Part shown: positions 1 to 9,492 of the stretch, one piece after another | Layout: each line of letters opens with the position of its first letter | How positions within the stretch are numbered: the first letter of the stretch is position 1 | NCBI GenBank assembly: GCA_027371665.1 | Contig: DAHXMP010000007.1 | Location: 1 to 13,599 of the forward strand | Direction of reading: 5' to 3' | DNA: 13,599 nucleotides | Origin: Bacteroidota bacterium | Lineage (GTDB): Bacteria; Bacteroidota; Ignavibacteria; Kapaibacteriales; UBA2268 | The notes under the pieces: model-generated | What the model was told of the DNA's origin: nothing | The model's input: the letters and a program-made list of their open reading frames with translations, nothing else | The model's database searches: none | Made by a program: the position numbers and the translations under genes

Positions 1-3000
1 ACCTTGAAAATATTTTTTGCAATACTTGATGTTGTGTCAAGCGGTGTATTCCGCCTAATCAATTTTGGATTAGTGAAATTGAATAAATCGTCAGTGAAAG
101 ATTTTAACTTGAATCCTGTATTAAACCTGATTGAATTTTTCCAGTTAGCAGATTTTGCTATATCCTGGATTGTCGGGTCGGTTTGCAATGGATTATACCA
201 GGAATAAGTTGTTATAAATGAACCGGACATATCAAAATACTTCGTATATGTTCCGAGTGGTATTTTCGGCTTAATATTGAATGTAACGGTTTGCGTGTGA
301 TTTATATTTTGACCCAAATCAATTAATTTACCATTCTTTAAAAACATGAGAGAGGCAATCTGGCTGCCTGTTCTTTGCATACCGTTTTCATCAAGTTCAA
401 AAGGCACTAATGAACTGATAGTAGAAACATTATAATCAAGTGCGGGGCTGAACAGACTGTTTTCTGTAAATTTCCAGGTAAATTGAGCCTGTCTCTGGGC
501 TGAAAACTCCCTGAGAACCGGACTCGGTGTTTCGAGATATCTTGACTGTTCGGTTACTCTTCTTCTTGTAAGATTTAGACCTGTAGAGAAATTCGAAGGC
601 CAGAAATTTATTTTGAAATCTTTGTAATCTTCGAGTACAGAAGTTCCTTTAGACCATTTAAGAGGTTCTATAGTTAAAAGATTAGGAAACTGGATACTGT
701 ATTGAGAAGTAAAATTCCATTGCCAGCTGAACCTTTCGGCTACGACCGGGTCTCTGTCGAACTCCTGGGAATAAGAATAACCTAATGTGAGTTTATTAAA
801 AGTATCATCAATTAACCAACTTGATACAGGTATTCCCAGTCTTACACCCGTTAAAGCCCAACTGTCAAGTACTCTCAAAGTTTGAGATTTGGCAATAGTG
901 GCATTTCTTGTCTTGTCGCTAATCATTTGAGCTTCAGCTTGTGATAATCCGCTGTTGATAGCATCCTTTTTTGCCTTATCAGCGGCGGCATTAGCCGCAT
1001 CTGCCAAATTCACATCGTTATTAGCAACAAATTCAGGATTATCCATATATTCTGAATGATTGTAGGATATAGGAATTTTCATGTTCTTGAAAGATTGAGG
1101 TGCAAATTTTTCAAGATTCCCCTGCATACTAACAGACCAGTTCGTGGAACTGATACGATTGCCGAACCGTTCCTCGAGCATGTGAAAATTAGGATTTGTA
1201 TGTGATATATTTGCATTTATACTTCCCAGGTCGGCAAGTTTGAGGTCAATACTGCCGACACCTCCCCAGTCGCTTCTTTTTTCAGGACTGATAAGCCTGA
1301 GTTCATCCACCCATATTGTTGTATTTAAATCGTTGGGATACCTTTCAGCAGGATTTGAAATACCAAAGCCAAAGAATTGAATACGTGTTAAGGTAGGATT
1401 ACCTTTAATGGCAAATGTTGCGAATTGGTCACCGGGAACAGGGAAGACCTGCCTGTTTAAGATTCCTAATGAATCCCTTACCTGTTTGACGGCAGTTATT
1501 TGTGTCAATACGATATTGACGTCCTGCCAGCCTCTTAATAAGGGCCTCCTGTATTCATAATAGTTTGATGAATCGGTTCCGAATCTGATATATGTGTAAG
1601 CTTTAGGAACAGCCCCCGGGACTATGTTATCAGGCATTGAACCGTCGCCGTGAACGAAAAATTTCAGGTTTTTATAATAAAATATATCGAGTTGCTGAAA
1701 GATACGTGTTGCCATTCTTTCTTCCCCGTATCTCAAATTACGGACGCTGAAAGCAATTGATTGTTCATTAAGCCTTATATCCTGGTTAGGGTCAGGATTA
1801 TTTAACTGTCGGGGCGGCTGAACTCCGGGAGGCATAGTATAATAATTTGGGGCCCCGCTGTTTTCATCAACATTAACAAAAGAAATTTGAAGTACGCTGT
1901 CATCCGCAGGAACATTTTCCTGGAAGTTATTTACTCTTTGCCATTGAGCCCCTACAAGCCTCCAATCAGCTATTCTTGCTATGAATAAGCCTCCCTTGAA
2001 CCAAACTCTTATATACTGTATGTTAGCAAAAGAAGGATTACCGACACTTGAAACGGGTTTTCTTATCGGTATGCGGTACAGAAACCATCCGTTTGCTCCT
2101 CCTACGATTTGAGGATTCAAATCCGGATTAGGATCCAGGTCAACTTCATATGTAAAATAACTGTTATCGAGGGAAATCGTTTGACCGTTGTTTTTATTTA
2201 AAATTTCTGTATCGGGGAATTGACCAAGCTCAGAAACTTTCGAGTTGCCTTCGAAATTATTATAATTGGTGAAATCAGCATCAACTCTCCTGTTGTCATC
2301 TTTACTGAAATCGAAAGTATAATCGTCACGTGCAGGGTCACCGTTCGGGTCTTTTGTTGCCGGGTATTCACCCGAGGAACGTTCTTTGGTATCATCCTCA
2401 GCATCGATACCTATATCTTCCCCCGGGTCAATAATTCCGTTGGGGACTGGATTAGCGGCGGTAATACCGTCTTCGGTGTCAAGCTTTTGGTTTGGAATAA
2501 TATCTTCGCTAATCTGTCCCAGGTCAATAAACATTTTTGTTTTATCGGGTTCCCATGCATCTATTTTCATCATGATTTCAATATAATCAATATTTTCGGT
2601 ATCGAAATTTGTATTGAAGGATGAAAATAATCGTTCCATGCCCGCCCAGATTTTCTTCCTGTTTTCTGGCTGTTCTCCGAAGGCTGTGGAGGGATTGTAA
2701 TCCCTGTCTAAAGTATCGAGGAAGTTCAGGTTCTTATTATAGATGCCTCTCATATTAGGATTGAAATTTATTTGCAGTGGGCTTATGTTTGCAAGCCCCT
2801 GGACAATATCCTTCTGTGGATATACTTCTTTTATTGGTACCCTTGGGATAAAGTACTGATACCAAAACATTTTTCCCCTGAATAAAGAGCGGTCAACATC
2901 TGTTAATCCAATAGCCGAATCAACGGGCTGAGAAGAATGCTGCCATTGAGTGGCTGATAATCCTAAGGATATATAACGCTGGGCTCCCTCGAAATCGTCA

Positions 3001-5564
3001 ATATAGACTACTGGTTCACCCATGTCTGAGGTTACTTCCGATGTTCTTTTGTTTGGATTCGGTAAAGTTATAGCCCATTCACCTCTAATACCAAGTGAAG
3101 ATTTAGCTTTCGTATCATAGAAAGGAAGAGCGTCGAGCATTTTTGTCAGCCATGGTGTATCCCACTGAAGCTTGGTATCGAGGCCAAACATCGTATTTGA
3201 CAGAGGTTCTTCGCCGAGCCTAACCCTGTCAATAACAGCGGACTGGTTATAATACATCATTGTAAAACCGAGTCCCGCATCAATTTTCCGGTTTTTGAAA
3301 AGCTGATAATCGCCACGTACTCCTGCCAGTGTCTTAGTTGAAATATTAAAAACATCGTTTGCTTCATATGTGATTTTGAGGTTTGCATTTGGCAATGCAG
3401 CTCGCTGATTCCTTATTGTCAGCATTCCGGAATAATAGTCAACTATGTAATCCTCAAACTCTTTTAACGGGATACCGTCAAGTGTAACCTTTACGCTCCC
3501 GGGAGCGAGGTTGAATGCACCCAGGGGTATTTTATTGGTTGCATTACCCGAGACTTCCCCGGAAATAACAAAGCGGTCTCTTCCCGTGTTTCGCCGTGCA
3601 ACCTCATATGTCGTATCATAAACCTCATTAAAAATGTACTGTTCTGCAAGCTGTGGAGTTCCTTTATCTGAAAAATATTTTCTTAATCCTTCGCGGAATG
3701 GCTCGAGGCTTGGAAATGTAATTTCTCCCCGCTCGGCATTGAAGAAGGTGCTGTTCATATCGAATTCTCCGTCAGGCGGCGGATTTCCGGTTGCATTGGT
3801 TACCCTGTCAACTCCAAGAATCGTAACTACTTTGTCCGGAGCACCGGGTAGTACATCACTTGAATCATTGTTTTGATTTAAATACCATATAGAAATTTTT
3901 GTATCGGTTAAATTCACATTAGTTGCATTAATCGAGTAAATATTTTTCATCTGCCTCGCCCATAGAGATTTATAGGAGGGAAGCATATCGGGCCTGTAAA
4001 TCAATTTAAGAATGAGAGTGTCTTTTTTCCCGGATATACTTGTCAGGTTGCCGTAATATTCATCATCCTCATTTGACAGAGTCTGGCCTTCAACCCTGTA
4101 AGCTACGGCGTAATATCTGTCAGCCCTTAGATTTAATATAGTCAGAGTTCCGAGATTACAGTCAAATCTATATCTTGTAGAATCGAGTTTTACGAATTGA
4201 GCCCTTTCAACTATTCCCGATACCGGAGACACATGAATCAGGCTGTCGGGATAAGATTGCGGTAGAATGGCTTTGGCTTGTATTGGTTTCAAATCAGCAT
4301 AAGCAACGGCATTGGCAGCATACATTGCGGCATTCTGAATATTATTCTCCGATTCCCATACTTCAATTTCTTTAACTCTGAGTGCCTGGGCATCAGTTGG
4401 AATTACCCCCGTTGAATATTTAAAATAATCACGGTAAACAGACCTGTATGCCGTGTCGAGGAAAAAATGGTTCCTCGAATAATCATAAGCGTGAAGCTGA
4501 AACGGCATTTGACTTGTTCCTCCCCTTACATCTATCGTCTTTATTTCTCCACGTCCCTGAGAAAATAATGTCTTTAAGTACAGAGGGCCGAATTGGAAAT
4601 CAGACCTGATGCCGAATAATGTTTCACCGCCCCTGATTAGGCTAGTAGTAAGCGGGAGATTAACATTGCCAAGCTCAACAAGCTTAACGATATCATCGTC
4701 TTCACCTTCAAAACCGATTTTAAATTTATTGTCATAATCAAATTGTCTGTGTGTATTCCAGTCAGTGGTTAATTTAAGTTTGTCGCCGATTTTAGCAGAA
4801 ACGTTAACCCTTATATCCTGGTTAAAAATCGGTGTTGACTGAGTCTGACCGAATGCCGATACTGTTCCAAGCTTTTGAGAATCCCATCGCCAGCCTAATG
4901 TTAAATTGACTTCACCCTGAACGTTAATATTAATTGTAGGTTTGCCGAAAATGCCGAAAATGGGGTTTGGCGGGACAGGTATTGTTACCCCGGTTGATTG
5001 TGCTATTAATCTTGCAAGGTCACCTCCCGAAAGTGCAGCATCGAGGTCATATCTGTTCATTAACGAATCCCACATGGTATTTTGTATCAACTTTTTTCTC
5101 ATACTGAGATAATCGTCGAGGTCTATATTATAAGAATAGCCTGCATTGTATTTGTCAATATTAAAATTTGTCGTTACCGAATCTATATTTTTGTCTATTG
5201 TTGTTGTGTTTTCAAAGCCCAGGGGGTGCTTTTCAAAATTAGATTTCGGATGGTCCGGCGATAATCTTTCGAAAGGCGGGGGACCAAAGAAAAATGGTTC
5301 TGTGTTGCTTGTATCTGTCTTTGATGAATTATCCGATGTGGAATCAATCTGCAAAGGCAACGGAGTACCGGCTAACAGCCATACCGAAGGATTGAAAATG
5401 GAAGCGGTAGAAAGCAGAGAATATTGAAGATAATAATCAGGCAGAAAATAGTAAAGACTGCTTTCACAAAAAATATTTGCCTGGGCATAATCCTCTGTGC
5501 CTGTTAAGAAAAATACCAGGTAAAATGAACCCAATATTAATAATTTTCTTGCTCTACTATGCAA
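1..5564 (-). CDS. sprA: T9SS outer-membrane translocon SprA/Sov, C-terminus cut by window edge
   Basis: SprA (Sov in Porphyromonas) is the very large beta-barrel outer-membrane pore through which folded T9SS cargo leaves the periplasm; it also serves gliding motility in flavobacteria. The frame is open for 1,854 codons with no stop. Family proteins usually have about 2,300-2,500 residues, so roughly the last 500-600 are missing. Recognisable segments in order are a signal peptide ending in AQA (about residues 1-28), a GGETLFGIR block followed by FGPLYLKTLFSQ (about 308-335), DDEYYG, the hallmark YIDDFEGAQ (DDFEGA at 856-861), and WVDELRL near 1417, the last two typical of the SprA_N-type regions. 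There is no in-frame ATG before residue 155, so the start is taken as TTG at 5564. The next gene on the right (tRNA-Val) is divergent; the ruvA-sprA-gcvH order of flavobacteria is not seen on this side. The identification is secure and the exact start less so. Confidence 0.95.
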   Translation of the reverse strand, partial: MHSRARKLLILGSFYLVFFLTGTEDYAQANIFCESSLYYFLPDYYLQYSLLSTASIFNPSVWLLAGTPLPLQIDSTSDNSSKTDTSNTEPFFFGPPPFERLSPDHPKSNFEKHPLGFENTTTIDKNIDSVTTNFNIDKYNAGYSYNIDLDDYLSMRKKLIQNTMWDSLMNRYDLDAALSGGDLARLIAQSTGVTIPVPPNPIFGIFGKPTININVQGEVNLTLGWRWDSQKLGTVSAFGQTQSTPIFNQDIRVNVSAKIGDKLKLTTDWNTHRQFDYDNKFKIGFEGEDDDIVKLVELGNVNLPLTTSLIRGGETLFGIRSDFQFGPLYLKTLFSQGRGEIKTIDVRGGTSQMPFQLHAYDYSRNHFFLDTAYRSVYRDYFKYSTGVIPTDAQALRVKEIEVWESENNIQNAAMYAANAVAYADLKPIQAKAILPQSYPDSLIHVSPVSGIVERAQFVKLDSTRYRFDCNLGTLTILNLRADRYYAVAYRVEGQTLSNEDDEYYGNLTSISGKKDTLILKLIYRPDMLPSYKSLWARQMKNIYSINATNVNLTDTKISIWYLNQNNDSSDVLPGAPDKVVTILGVDRVTNATGNPPPDGEFDMNSTFFNAERGEITFPSLEPFREGLRKYFSDKGTPQLAEQYIFNEVYDTTYEVARRNTGRDRFVISGEVSGNATNKIPLGAFNLAPGSVKVTLDGIPLKEFEDYIVDYYSGMLTIRNQRAALPNANLKITYEANDVFNISTKTLAGVRGDYQLFKNRKIDAGLGFTMMYYNQSAVIDRVRLGEEPLSNTMFGLDTKLQWDTPWLTKMLDALPFYDTKAKSSLGIRGEWAITLPNPNKRTSEVTSDMGEPVVYIDDFEGAQRYISLGLSATQWQHSSQPVDSAIGLTDVDRSLFRGKMFWYQYFIPRVPIKEVYPQKDIVQGLANISPLQINFNPNMRGIYNKNLNFLDTLDRDYNPSTAFGEQPENRKKIWAGMERLFSSFNTNFDTENIDYIEIMMKIDAWEPDKTKMFIDLGQISEDIIPNQKLDTEDGITAANPVPNGIIDPGEDIGIDAEDDTKERSSGEYPATKDPNGDPARDDYTFDFSKDDNRRVDADFTNYNNFEGNSKVSELGQFPDTEILNKNNGQTISLDNSYFTYEVDLDPNPDLNPQIVGGANGWFLYRIPIRKPVSSVGNPSFANIQYIRVWFKGGLFIARIADWRLVGAQWQRVNNFQENVPADDSVLQISFVNVDENSGAPNYYTMPPGVQPPRQLNNPDPNQDIRLNEQSIAFSVRNLRYGEERMATRIFQQLDIFYYKNLKFFVHGDGSMPDNIVPGAVPKAYTYIRFGTDSSNYYEYRRPLLRGWQDVNIVLTQITAVKQVRDSLGILNRQVFPVPGDQFATFAIKGNPTLTRIQFFGFGISNPAERYPNDLNTTIWVDELRLISPEKRSDWGGVGSIDLKLADLGSINANISHTNPNFHMLEERFGNRISSTNWSVSMQGNLEKFAPQSFKNMKIPISYNHSEYMDNPEFVANNDVNLADAANAAADKAKKDAINSGLSQAEAQMISDKTRNATIAKSQTLRVLDSWALTGVRLGIPVSSWLIDDTFNKLTLGYSYSQEFDRDPVVAERFSWQWNFTSQYSIQFPNLLTIEPLKWSKGTSVLEDYKDFKINFWPSNFSTGLNLTRRRVTEQSRYLETPSPVLREFSAQRQAQFTWKFTENSLFSPALDYNVSTISSLVPFELDENGMQRTGSQIASLMFLKNGKLIDLGQNINHTQTVTFNIKPKIPLGTYTKYFDMSGSFITTYSWYNPLQTDPTIQDIAKSANWKNSIRFNTGFKLKSFTDDLFNFTNPKLIRRNTPLDTTSSIAKNIFK

Positions 5565-5573
5565 ACCACACTC
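5562..5573 (-). promoter_or_regulatory. sprA translation start region: GAG plus TTG start
   Basis: On the minus strand an in-frame TAA (5579-5581) closes the frame upstream. Between it and the first ATG (codon 155) lies a complete signal peptide, so initiation must use a non-ATG codon. TTG at 5564-5562 is followed by HSRARK, a positively charged n-region, then a hydrophobic stretch and an AQA cleavage site. A GAG (5573-5571) six bases upstream could act as a minimal ribosome binding site. A second TTG at 5534 would lose the charged n-region. This is inference from the translated sequence. Confidence 0.55.
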
Positions 5574-5581
5574 AAGTTTTT

Positions 5582-5921
5582 AGAAAAAGACTTCCTCTTC
5601 AAGTTTCAATTGAAACCTGGGATTTAATAAAAATAAATTTTCAAACACACTATTTTTGTGCCAATTAATAAAATAAAAAGCTGGTAGTAGAGCTGTCTAT
5701 ATTTATCCTTTCGATTGTAATAATCAATTACCAATTAATGATGTATTATTAAATAAATAATTGCAAAAATATGAATTGATTTCGTATTTACCTTCTAAAT
5801 ATTTTAAATAAAAACAAAAAGAAAACTATTCATTTTCAGATAATAGTCCTATCTTATTTGATTTTGACTGATTCAAATGAGAAAAATTGTATATGAAAAA
5901 TTTTAGAAAAACATAAGAAAC
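5582..5921. other. AT-rich spacer upstream of sprA, no gene seen
   Basis: This spacer between the divergent sprA and tRNA-Val genes is strongly AT-rich and broken by stops in all frames; I see no credible coding sequence. On the minus strand, the reverse complement of 5764-5771 reads TATTTTTG, fitting the TAnnTTTG -7 element of Bacteroidota. No TTTG partner lies at the right distance, so the sprA promoter cannot be placed with confidence. Confidence 0.5.
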
Positions 5922-5953
5922 TTTGCTAACTAATCAATAATAGCATATTTTTG
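5922..5953 (+). promoter_or_regulatory. Possible Bacteroidota-type promoter for tRNA-Val
   Basis: TTTG at 5922-5925 and TATTTTTG at 5946-5953 match the TTTG and TAnnTTTG elements of primary sigma-factor promoters in Bacteroidota. The 20-base spacing is within the range reported for the phylum. Transcription would begin about 40 bases before the tRNA. The surrounding AT-rich sequence makes chance matches fairly likely. Confidence 0.4.
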
Positions 5954-6000
5954 TAAACGTTTTTTGTTTGTCGGATAATTTTCAAGTATCATTTTATTAT

Positions 6001-6075
6001 GGTCGCTTAGCTCAGCTGGTCTAGAGCGTTCGCCTCACACGCGAAAGGTCGCAGGTTCAAACCCCGCAGCGACCA
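6001..6075 (+). tRNA. tRNA-Val (anticodon CAC)
   Basis: A full cloverleaf is visible. The acceptor stem GGTCGCT (6001-6007) pairs perfectly with AGCGACC (6068-6074), followed by discriminator A at 6075. The D stem is GCTC/GAGC (6010-6013 and 6024-6027). The anticodon stem TTCGC/GCGAA (6029-6033 and 6041-6045) closes the loop CTCACAC, giving anticodon CAC at 6036-6038. The T arm is GCAGG-TTCAAAC-CCCGC (6051-6067), with an A-C mismatch at its middle pair (6053/6065). The CCA end is not encoded. It reads valine codon GUG. Confidence 0.95.
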
Positions 6076-6221
6076 CACAAATTCAACTTCAAATTATGAA
6101 TTAATATATTAAGTCATTCTGGATTTATTTTAGAATCTTTAAACGAATGTAGACATCTTTTTCAAAAGAATTAAATTTTTTCATATTTTAAAATTGTTAT
6201 TGATTACATTTTAGGTATGAA

Positions 6222-9122
6222 ATGAAAATTCTTGTTCCTTTTTTTCTATTTATTATTTCTTCCTTATTATTTGCACAACCTGCCGAATATCAGTCGCGCG
6301 GGGCGAAGTCATACTTAGTGAATTATGGGGCTATAGGCGGGAATCCGTTTTTATCGGGGTTCGCCGCTAAGAGATTTGTCCTGGTTGACGAGGGTGGGGC
6401 ATCAGATATAAGGCAGATTCACAGTTTTAATCCGGCAATGCCAATTCTGCTATACAAAGATGTCGTAGCTTTATATCCGTCATTTGCAGAGTATACCGAA
6501 GTGAACCGCGATGAGTTTGCGTTTTTACATTCATGCGAACCGTCAGGCTTGTGCTATTCAAGAAAAACAACCGGTTATTTATGCTGGCTCGCTGACAGGA
6601 GAAGCCCGGATATTATCGGATATAAATTGTATATTGCCCCTGACTCAGCCGGTAATTATTCACCTTTAGATAGCATATTTAATTCGACAAATTATTCGCC
6701 TAAACTACCTCTTGCACCATCATGGCTAAAAGTAAAATCAATAATGAAAGACTCCTCCGAAATTAATTACGGAATGCCGGTAAAAATCCAAAGTACCGGT
6801 GTTCAGACGCTTGTCCCGGCTGTTGTAATAAATGAAACCAGGACGACAGATACCGTTAAAATTCATATCGAATGTGAAAGTATTGGAAATATGGAACCCG
6901 ACTCGGTTGTGATTACAATAGATTTGAACAGAAACAATAATTACGATGCAAACGAAAGATTCAAACTTTCCAAAACCGACAACATGTGGCTCTATGACAA
7001 AAGCTTTGCTTATACTAATACCTCCAAGGGCGGATATGAATTTATCGTCTATTCTTATAATGGGACCGCTAAAAGCCAATTACCTCAATCCGGTTCCTAT
7101 ACAACCAATACAAATAACCGTCTGAAAAATGATTATTACGGTTTCTTTGTTATGAATGTGGGTAACGGGACATGGAGAAAAGCATATGTAGAGCAAATTC
7201 TCAATACATTCGAATCGTCAGGCTTTAACGGTCTTTTCGAGGATGACACATGGTATAAAGTCAGTCCCTGGACAATTGACTGCCCGACGGTTTATTCTTA
7301 CAGCGATACACAATGGAAACATGACATGTTTGCTTTTCTCGATATAATCAAATCATCCATAGCACCCCGCTATGCTTATTTCAACGGCTTGTATGCCGGC
7401 GATGCCGACAGCCTTCTGCTTCATGATGATGGGGGAATGACTGAAGGCTTTCCTACGTCAACGTGGTCTGGTTACGTTACGGATTCTTACTGGAAGGAAC
7501 TGGCAAATGTCGGTTTGAAGTGCCAGCATGTTTATAAAAAGGCATGGCTCTGTCTCGGAGGCATACATGACAATGATCCCGAAGAAAGAATGTACGATAT
7601 TGCTTCGTATCTTTTATTAGCCGATTCGCTTTCCATGTTTGCAAATGCGAACAATTACCAGGAATTTGCTCATTATCCCGAGTTTGATATTCCGTTCGGA
7701 AAGCCGTTTGATAATGCAGATACCAATGTTGATGATTTACAACATATTTATGAACCGACAAATACTCCATATTATGTCAGGCGTTTCGAGAATGGGGTAG
7801 TAGTGGTCAATCCAAATTCCGACAAATATATTGTCAATGTTTTTGCTGCAGGAAGAAGCAGTTTTTTCATTGACAATAAGCTCACGATTGACGGAGGAAG
7901 GCTCTATTCTTTCAATGCGAGCGATACGGTCTATCCTAAGCAGGCTCGGATTTATCTGAATAATAATTTCGGCGGCAACACATTAGTCTCCCCTTTTATT
8001 GATACTGTTATAGTTGATACAGTCTATAACAATGCCGACGGAACGACAAACGTTTCAATCAAGGCTCTGGTGTCCGATTCATCGAGCAAAATGTTCCTTA
8101 CGAATCCTGATTTGCCTTTATACGTAACTGCAATACTCGGCTCGATAGGGGGACCTGTGGAATTGCAACTGTTGAATGACGGAACAGCTGCTTCCGGGAC
8201 TTTGAGTGAGTACAATGGCAGTTTTGTACTTGCATCGGGATTGGCATCGGGAAAAGTTACATTTCCTGTAGTTGCTTATTCGACGACAGGCTTGCTTTCT
8301 GTCGGTTATGGTTCATTTCAGGCTCCCGGAACTAACAAAAATAATATTTTGCCAAATTACAGCTTTGAGATTGATGCTGACGATGACGGCATTCCCGATA
8401 TGTGGAATCCTTACCAGAGAGGATTTATTTACGATACATCAGGCAATAATGCAAAGCAGGGCAAACGTTCTGTGAGTGTAAAGAATGAGAGCCTGAACTG
8501 GTCAGGCGGTGTTGAAATTACGGTTAACATAAACCAAACCGAAGCTAAACCTTTGCATCTGTCTGGCTGGTCTAAAGCTGAAAATGTTTCAGGCAATAAA
8601 GACAATAATTATTCTCTATATGCCGACTGCTATTACGAGGACGGCACGCCGCTTTACGGGCAGTGTGCCTCTTTCAGCACCGGCACACACGACTGGGAGT
8701 ATTCACAGAAGATAATTCAGCCTGCGAAGCCAATAAAAAGCATCACCCTCTATGCTCTTTTCCGCAGCCATACCGGTCAGGTGTGGTATGACCAATTGTC
8801 TTTGGGTGAATATGATTCGACTGTGTCAGTCCCTGAAACAAAACCTGAAAATTTGAGTTTTGAGATTTATCCCAATCCCCTTAATAAAAATTTATCGGGC
8901 AATGAGCTTACAATTAAAATACAAAATCCATTTATCGCACAGAAAGCCCAAATCAAAGTATTCGACTGCTTCGGCTATGAAATGCTCACAAAATCTTTTG
9001 TCATGGTTTCCAGTGAAAACATAATAAATCTAAATTGTGAAACCTTAAACAGCGGCATTTATTTTATTGTTGTGAAAAGCCAGGGATATAGAGTGGCAGG
9101 GAAGTTTTGCGTTTTGGAATAG
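6222..9122 (+). CDS. Secreted putative glycoside hydrolase (GHL15-like TIM barrel) with T9SS sorting domain
   Basis: Probably a secreted or surface polysaccharide-degrading enzyme; substrate unknown. Of 966 residues, 1-19 form a signal peptide ending LLFAQ. Residues about 22-165 (YLVNYG, ILLYKD) and about 300-560 look like the two parts of a TIM barrel of the hypothetical glycosyl hydrolase family 15 (GHL15) type. Signature pieces are GLFEDDTW (E340, D341, D342), HDDGGMTEGF (D402, D403, E408) and a closing RRFENGVVVVNPNSD. D341/D342 and E408 are my candidates for catalytic acids. Between the parts (about 166-300) sits a beta-rich insert with a calcium-loop-like run, DLNRNNNYD (234-242). Residues about 707-865 start NYSFEIDADDDGIPD and resemble a CBM4/9-like carbohydrate-binding module. 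Residues about 877-966 (YPNPL to SGIYFIVV) are a type A T9SS sorting domain. A TAGG lies six bases before the ATG. The gene stands alone. The export route is firm; the enzyme class is a motif-level assignment. Confidence 0.8.
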   Translation: MKILVPFFLFIISSLLFAQPAEYQSRGAKSYLVNYGAIGGNPFLSGFAAKRFVLVDEGGASDIRQIHSFNPAMPILLYKDVVALYPSFAEYTEVNRDEFAFLHSCEPSGLCYSRKTTGYLCWLADRRSPDIIGYKLYIAPDSAGNYSPLDSIFNSTNYSPKLPLAPSWLKVKSIMKDSSEINYGMPVKIQSTGVQTLVPAVVINETRTTDTVKIHIECESIGNMEPDSVVITIDLNRNNNYDANERFKLSKTDNMWLYDKSFAYTNTSKGGYEFIVYSYNGTAKSQLPQSGSYTTNTNNRLKNDYYGFFVMNVGNGTWRKAYVEQILNTFESSGFNGLFEDDTWYKVSPWTIDCPTVYSYSDTQWKHDMFAFLDIIKSSIAPRYAYFNGLYAGDADSLLLHDDGGMTEGFPTSTWSGYVTDSYWKELANVGLKCQHVYKKAWLCLGGIHDNDPEERMYDIASYLLLADSLSMFANANNYQEFAHYPEFDIPFGKPFDNADTNVDDLQHIYEPTNTPYYVRRFENGVVVVNPNSDKYIVNVFAAGRSSFFIDNKLTIDGGRLYSFNASDTVYPKQARIYLNNNFGGNTLVSPFIDTVIVDTVYNNADGTTNVSIKALVSDSSSKMFLTNPDLPLYVTAILGSIGGPVELQLLNDGTAASGTLSEYNGSFVLASGLASGKVTFPVVAYSTTGLLSVGYGSFQAPGTNKNNILPNYSFEIDADDDGIPDMWNPYQRGFIYDTSGNNAKQGKRSVSVKNESLNWSGGVEITVNINQTEAKPLHLSGWSKAENVSGNKDNNYSLYADCYYEDGTPLYGQCASFSTGTHDWEYSQKIIQPAKPIKSITLYALFRSHTGQVWYDQLSLGEYDSTVSVPETKPENLSFEIYPNPLNKNLSGNELTIKIQNPFIAQKAQIKVFDCFGYEMLTKSFVMVSSENIINLNCETLNSGIYFIVVKSQGYRVAGKFCVLE

Positions 9123-9258
9123 TTGAAATTTATTATTGAATTTTTTAATCAAATGTCCGGATTGAAATTATAAAAACTTGGATTTTCATTCTTTATAAAA
9201 TATTAATTTTTAGTTTTCGTTGATTTGAATAACTAATAGTGATAAAAAGGAAAAAGCT

Positions 9259-9492
9259 ATGCATGCAACATATCAGGTCAAAGCAGAGGAATTGAATTAC
9301 GAATTGTTTCAATCTATCAAAGATACTTTCAAGGGAAAAGAAATTGAAATTTCAATCATAGATTATGACGAAACCGAGTACTTGCTCCGTTCTCCGAAGA
9401 ATAAAGAAATTCTTTTACAACGAATAAAAGAGGTCGAAGAGGGAAAGGATTTGCTCACAGTTCCTATCGAAGAAATTGAAAAGATACTATGA
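9259..9492 (+). CDS. YefM-like antitoxin of a YoeB-type toxin-antitoxin pair
   Basis: A 77-residue protein encoded directly before a YoeB-family toxin; the toxin ATG lies inside this gene's stop (ATGA overlap, 9489-9492), the usual arrangement for translational coupling. Antitoxins of this kind bind and neutralise the toxin and normally repress their own operon. The second half (ETEYLLRSPKNKEILLQRI, then EEGKDLLTVP) closely resembles the toxin-binding tail of YefM proteins. The first 38 residues do not show a clear Phd/YefM DNA-binding fold, so autorepression is uncertain. The ATG is preceded by AAGGA at 9247-9251, seven bases upstream. The frame is intact. Confidence 0.8.
   Translation: MHATYQVKAEELNYELFQSIKDTFKGKEIEISIIDYDETEYLLRSPKNKEILLQRIKEVEEGKDLLTVPIEEIEKIL

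Noticed and set aside
890..1025. Ala/Lys/Gln-rich helical segment in SprA (about residues 1514-1559) as an unusual insertion
   Set aside because: Other SprA proteins have a variable charged helical stretch at about the same place between barrel segments, so it looks like ordinary family variation.
2220..2624. Plus-strand open frames inside 1-5564 (for example 2220-2624, 3634-3876, 5146-5427)
   Set aside because: They lie opposite the continuous, clearly recognisable sprA frame, and their translations look like antisense shadows with no domain or ribosome binding site.
6076..6115. Terminator after the tRNA gene
   Set aside because: Only a weak AATTC/GAATT pairing with a long loop and no T tract is present.
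6001..6221. tRNA-Val as an integration site for a mobile element
   Set aside because: No integrase is present and no repeat of the tRNA 3' end was found elsewhere in the window.
9123..9165. Terminator after the hydrolase gene (AAATT/AATTT then T run)
   Set aside because: The stem is five A-T pairs only, too weak to separate from background in such AT-rich sequence.
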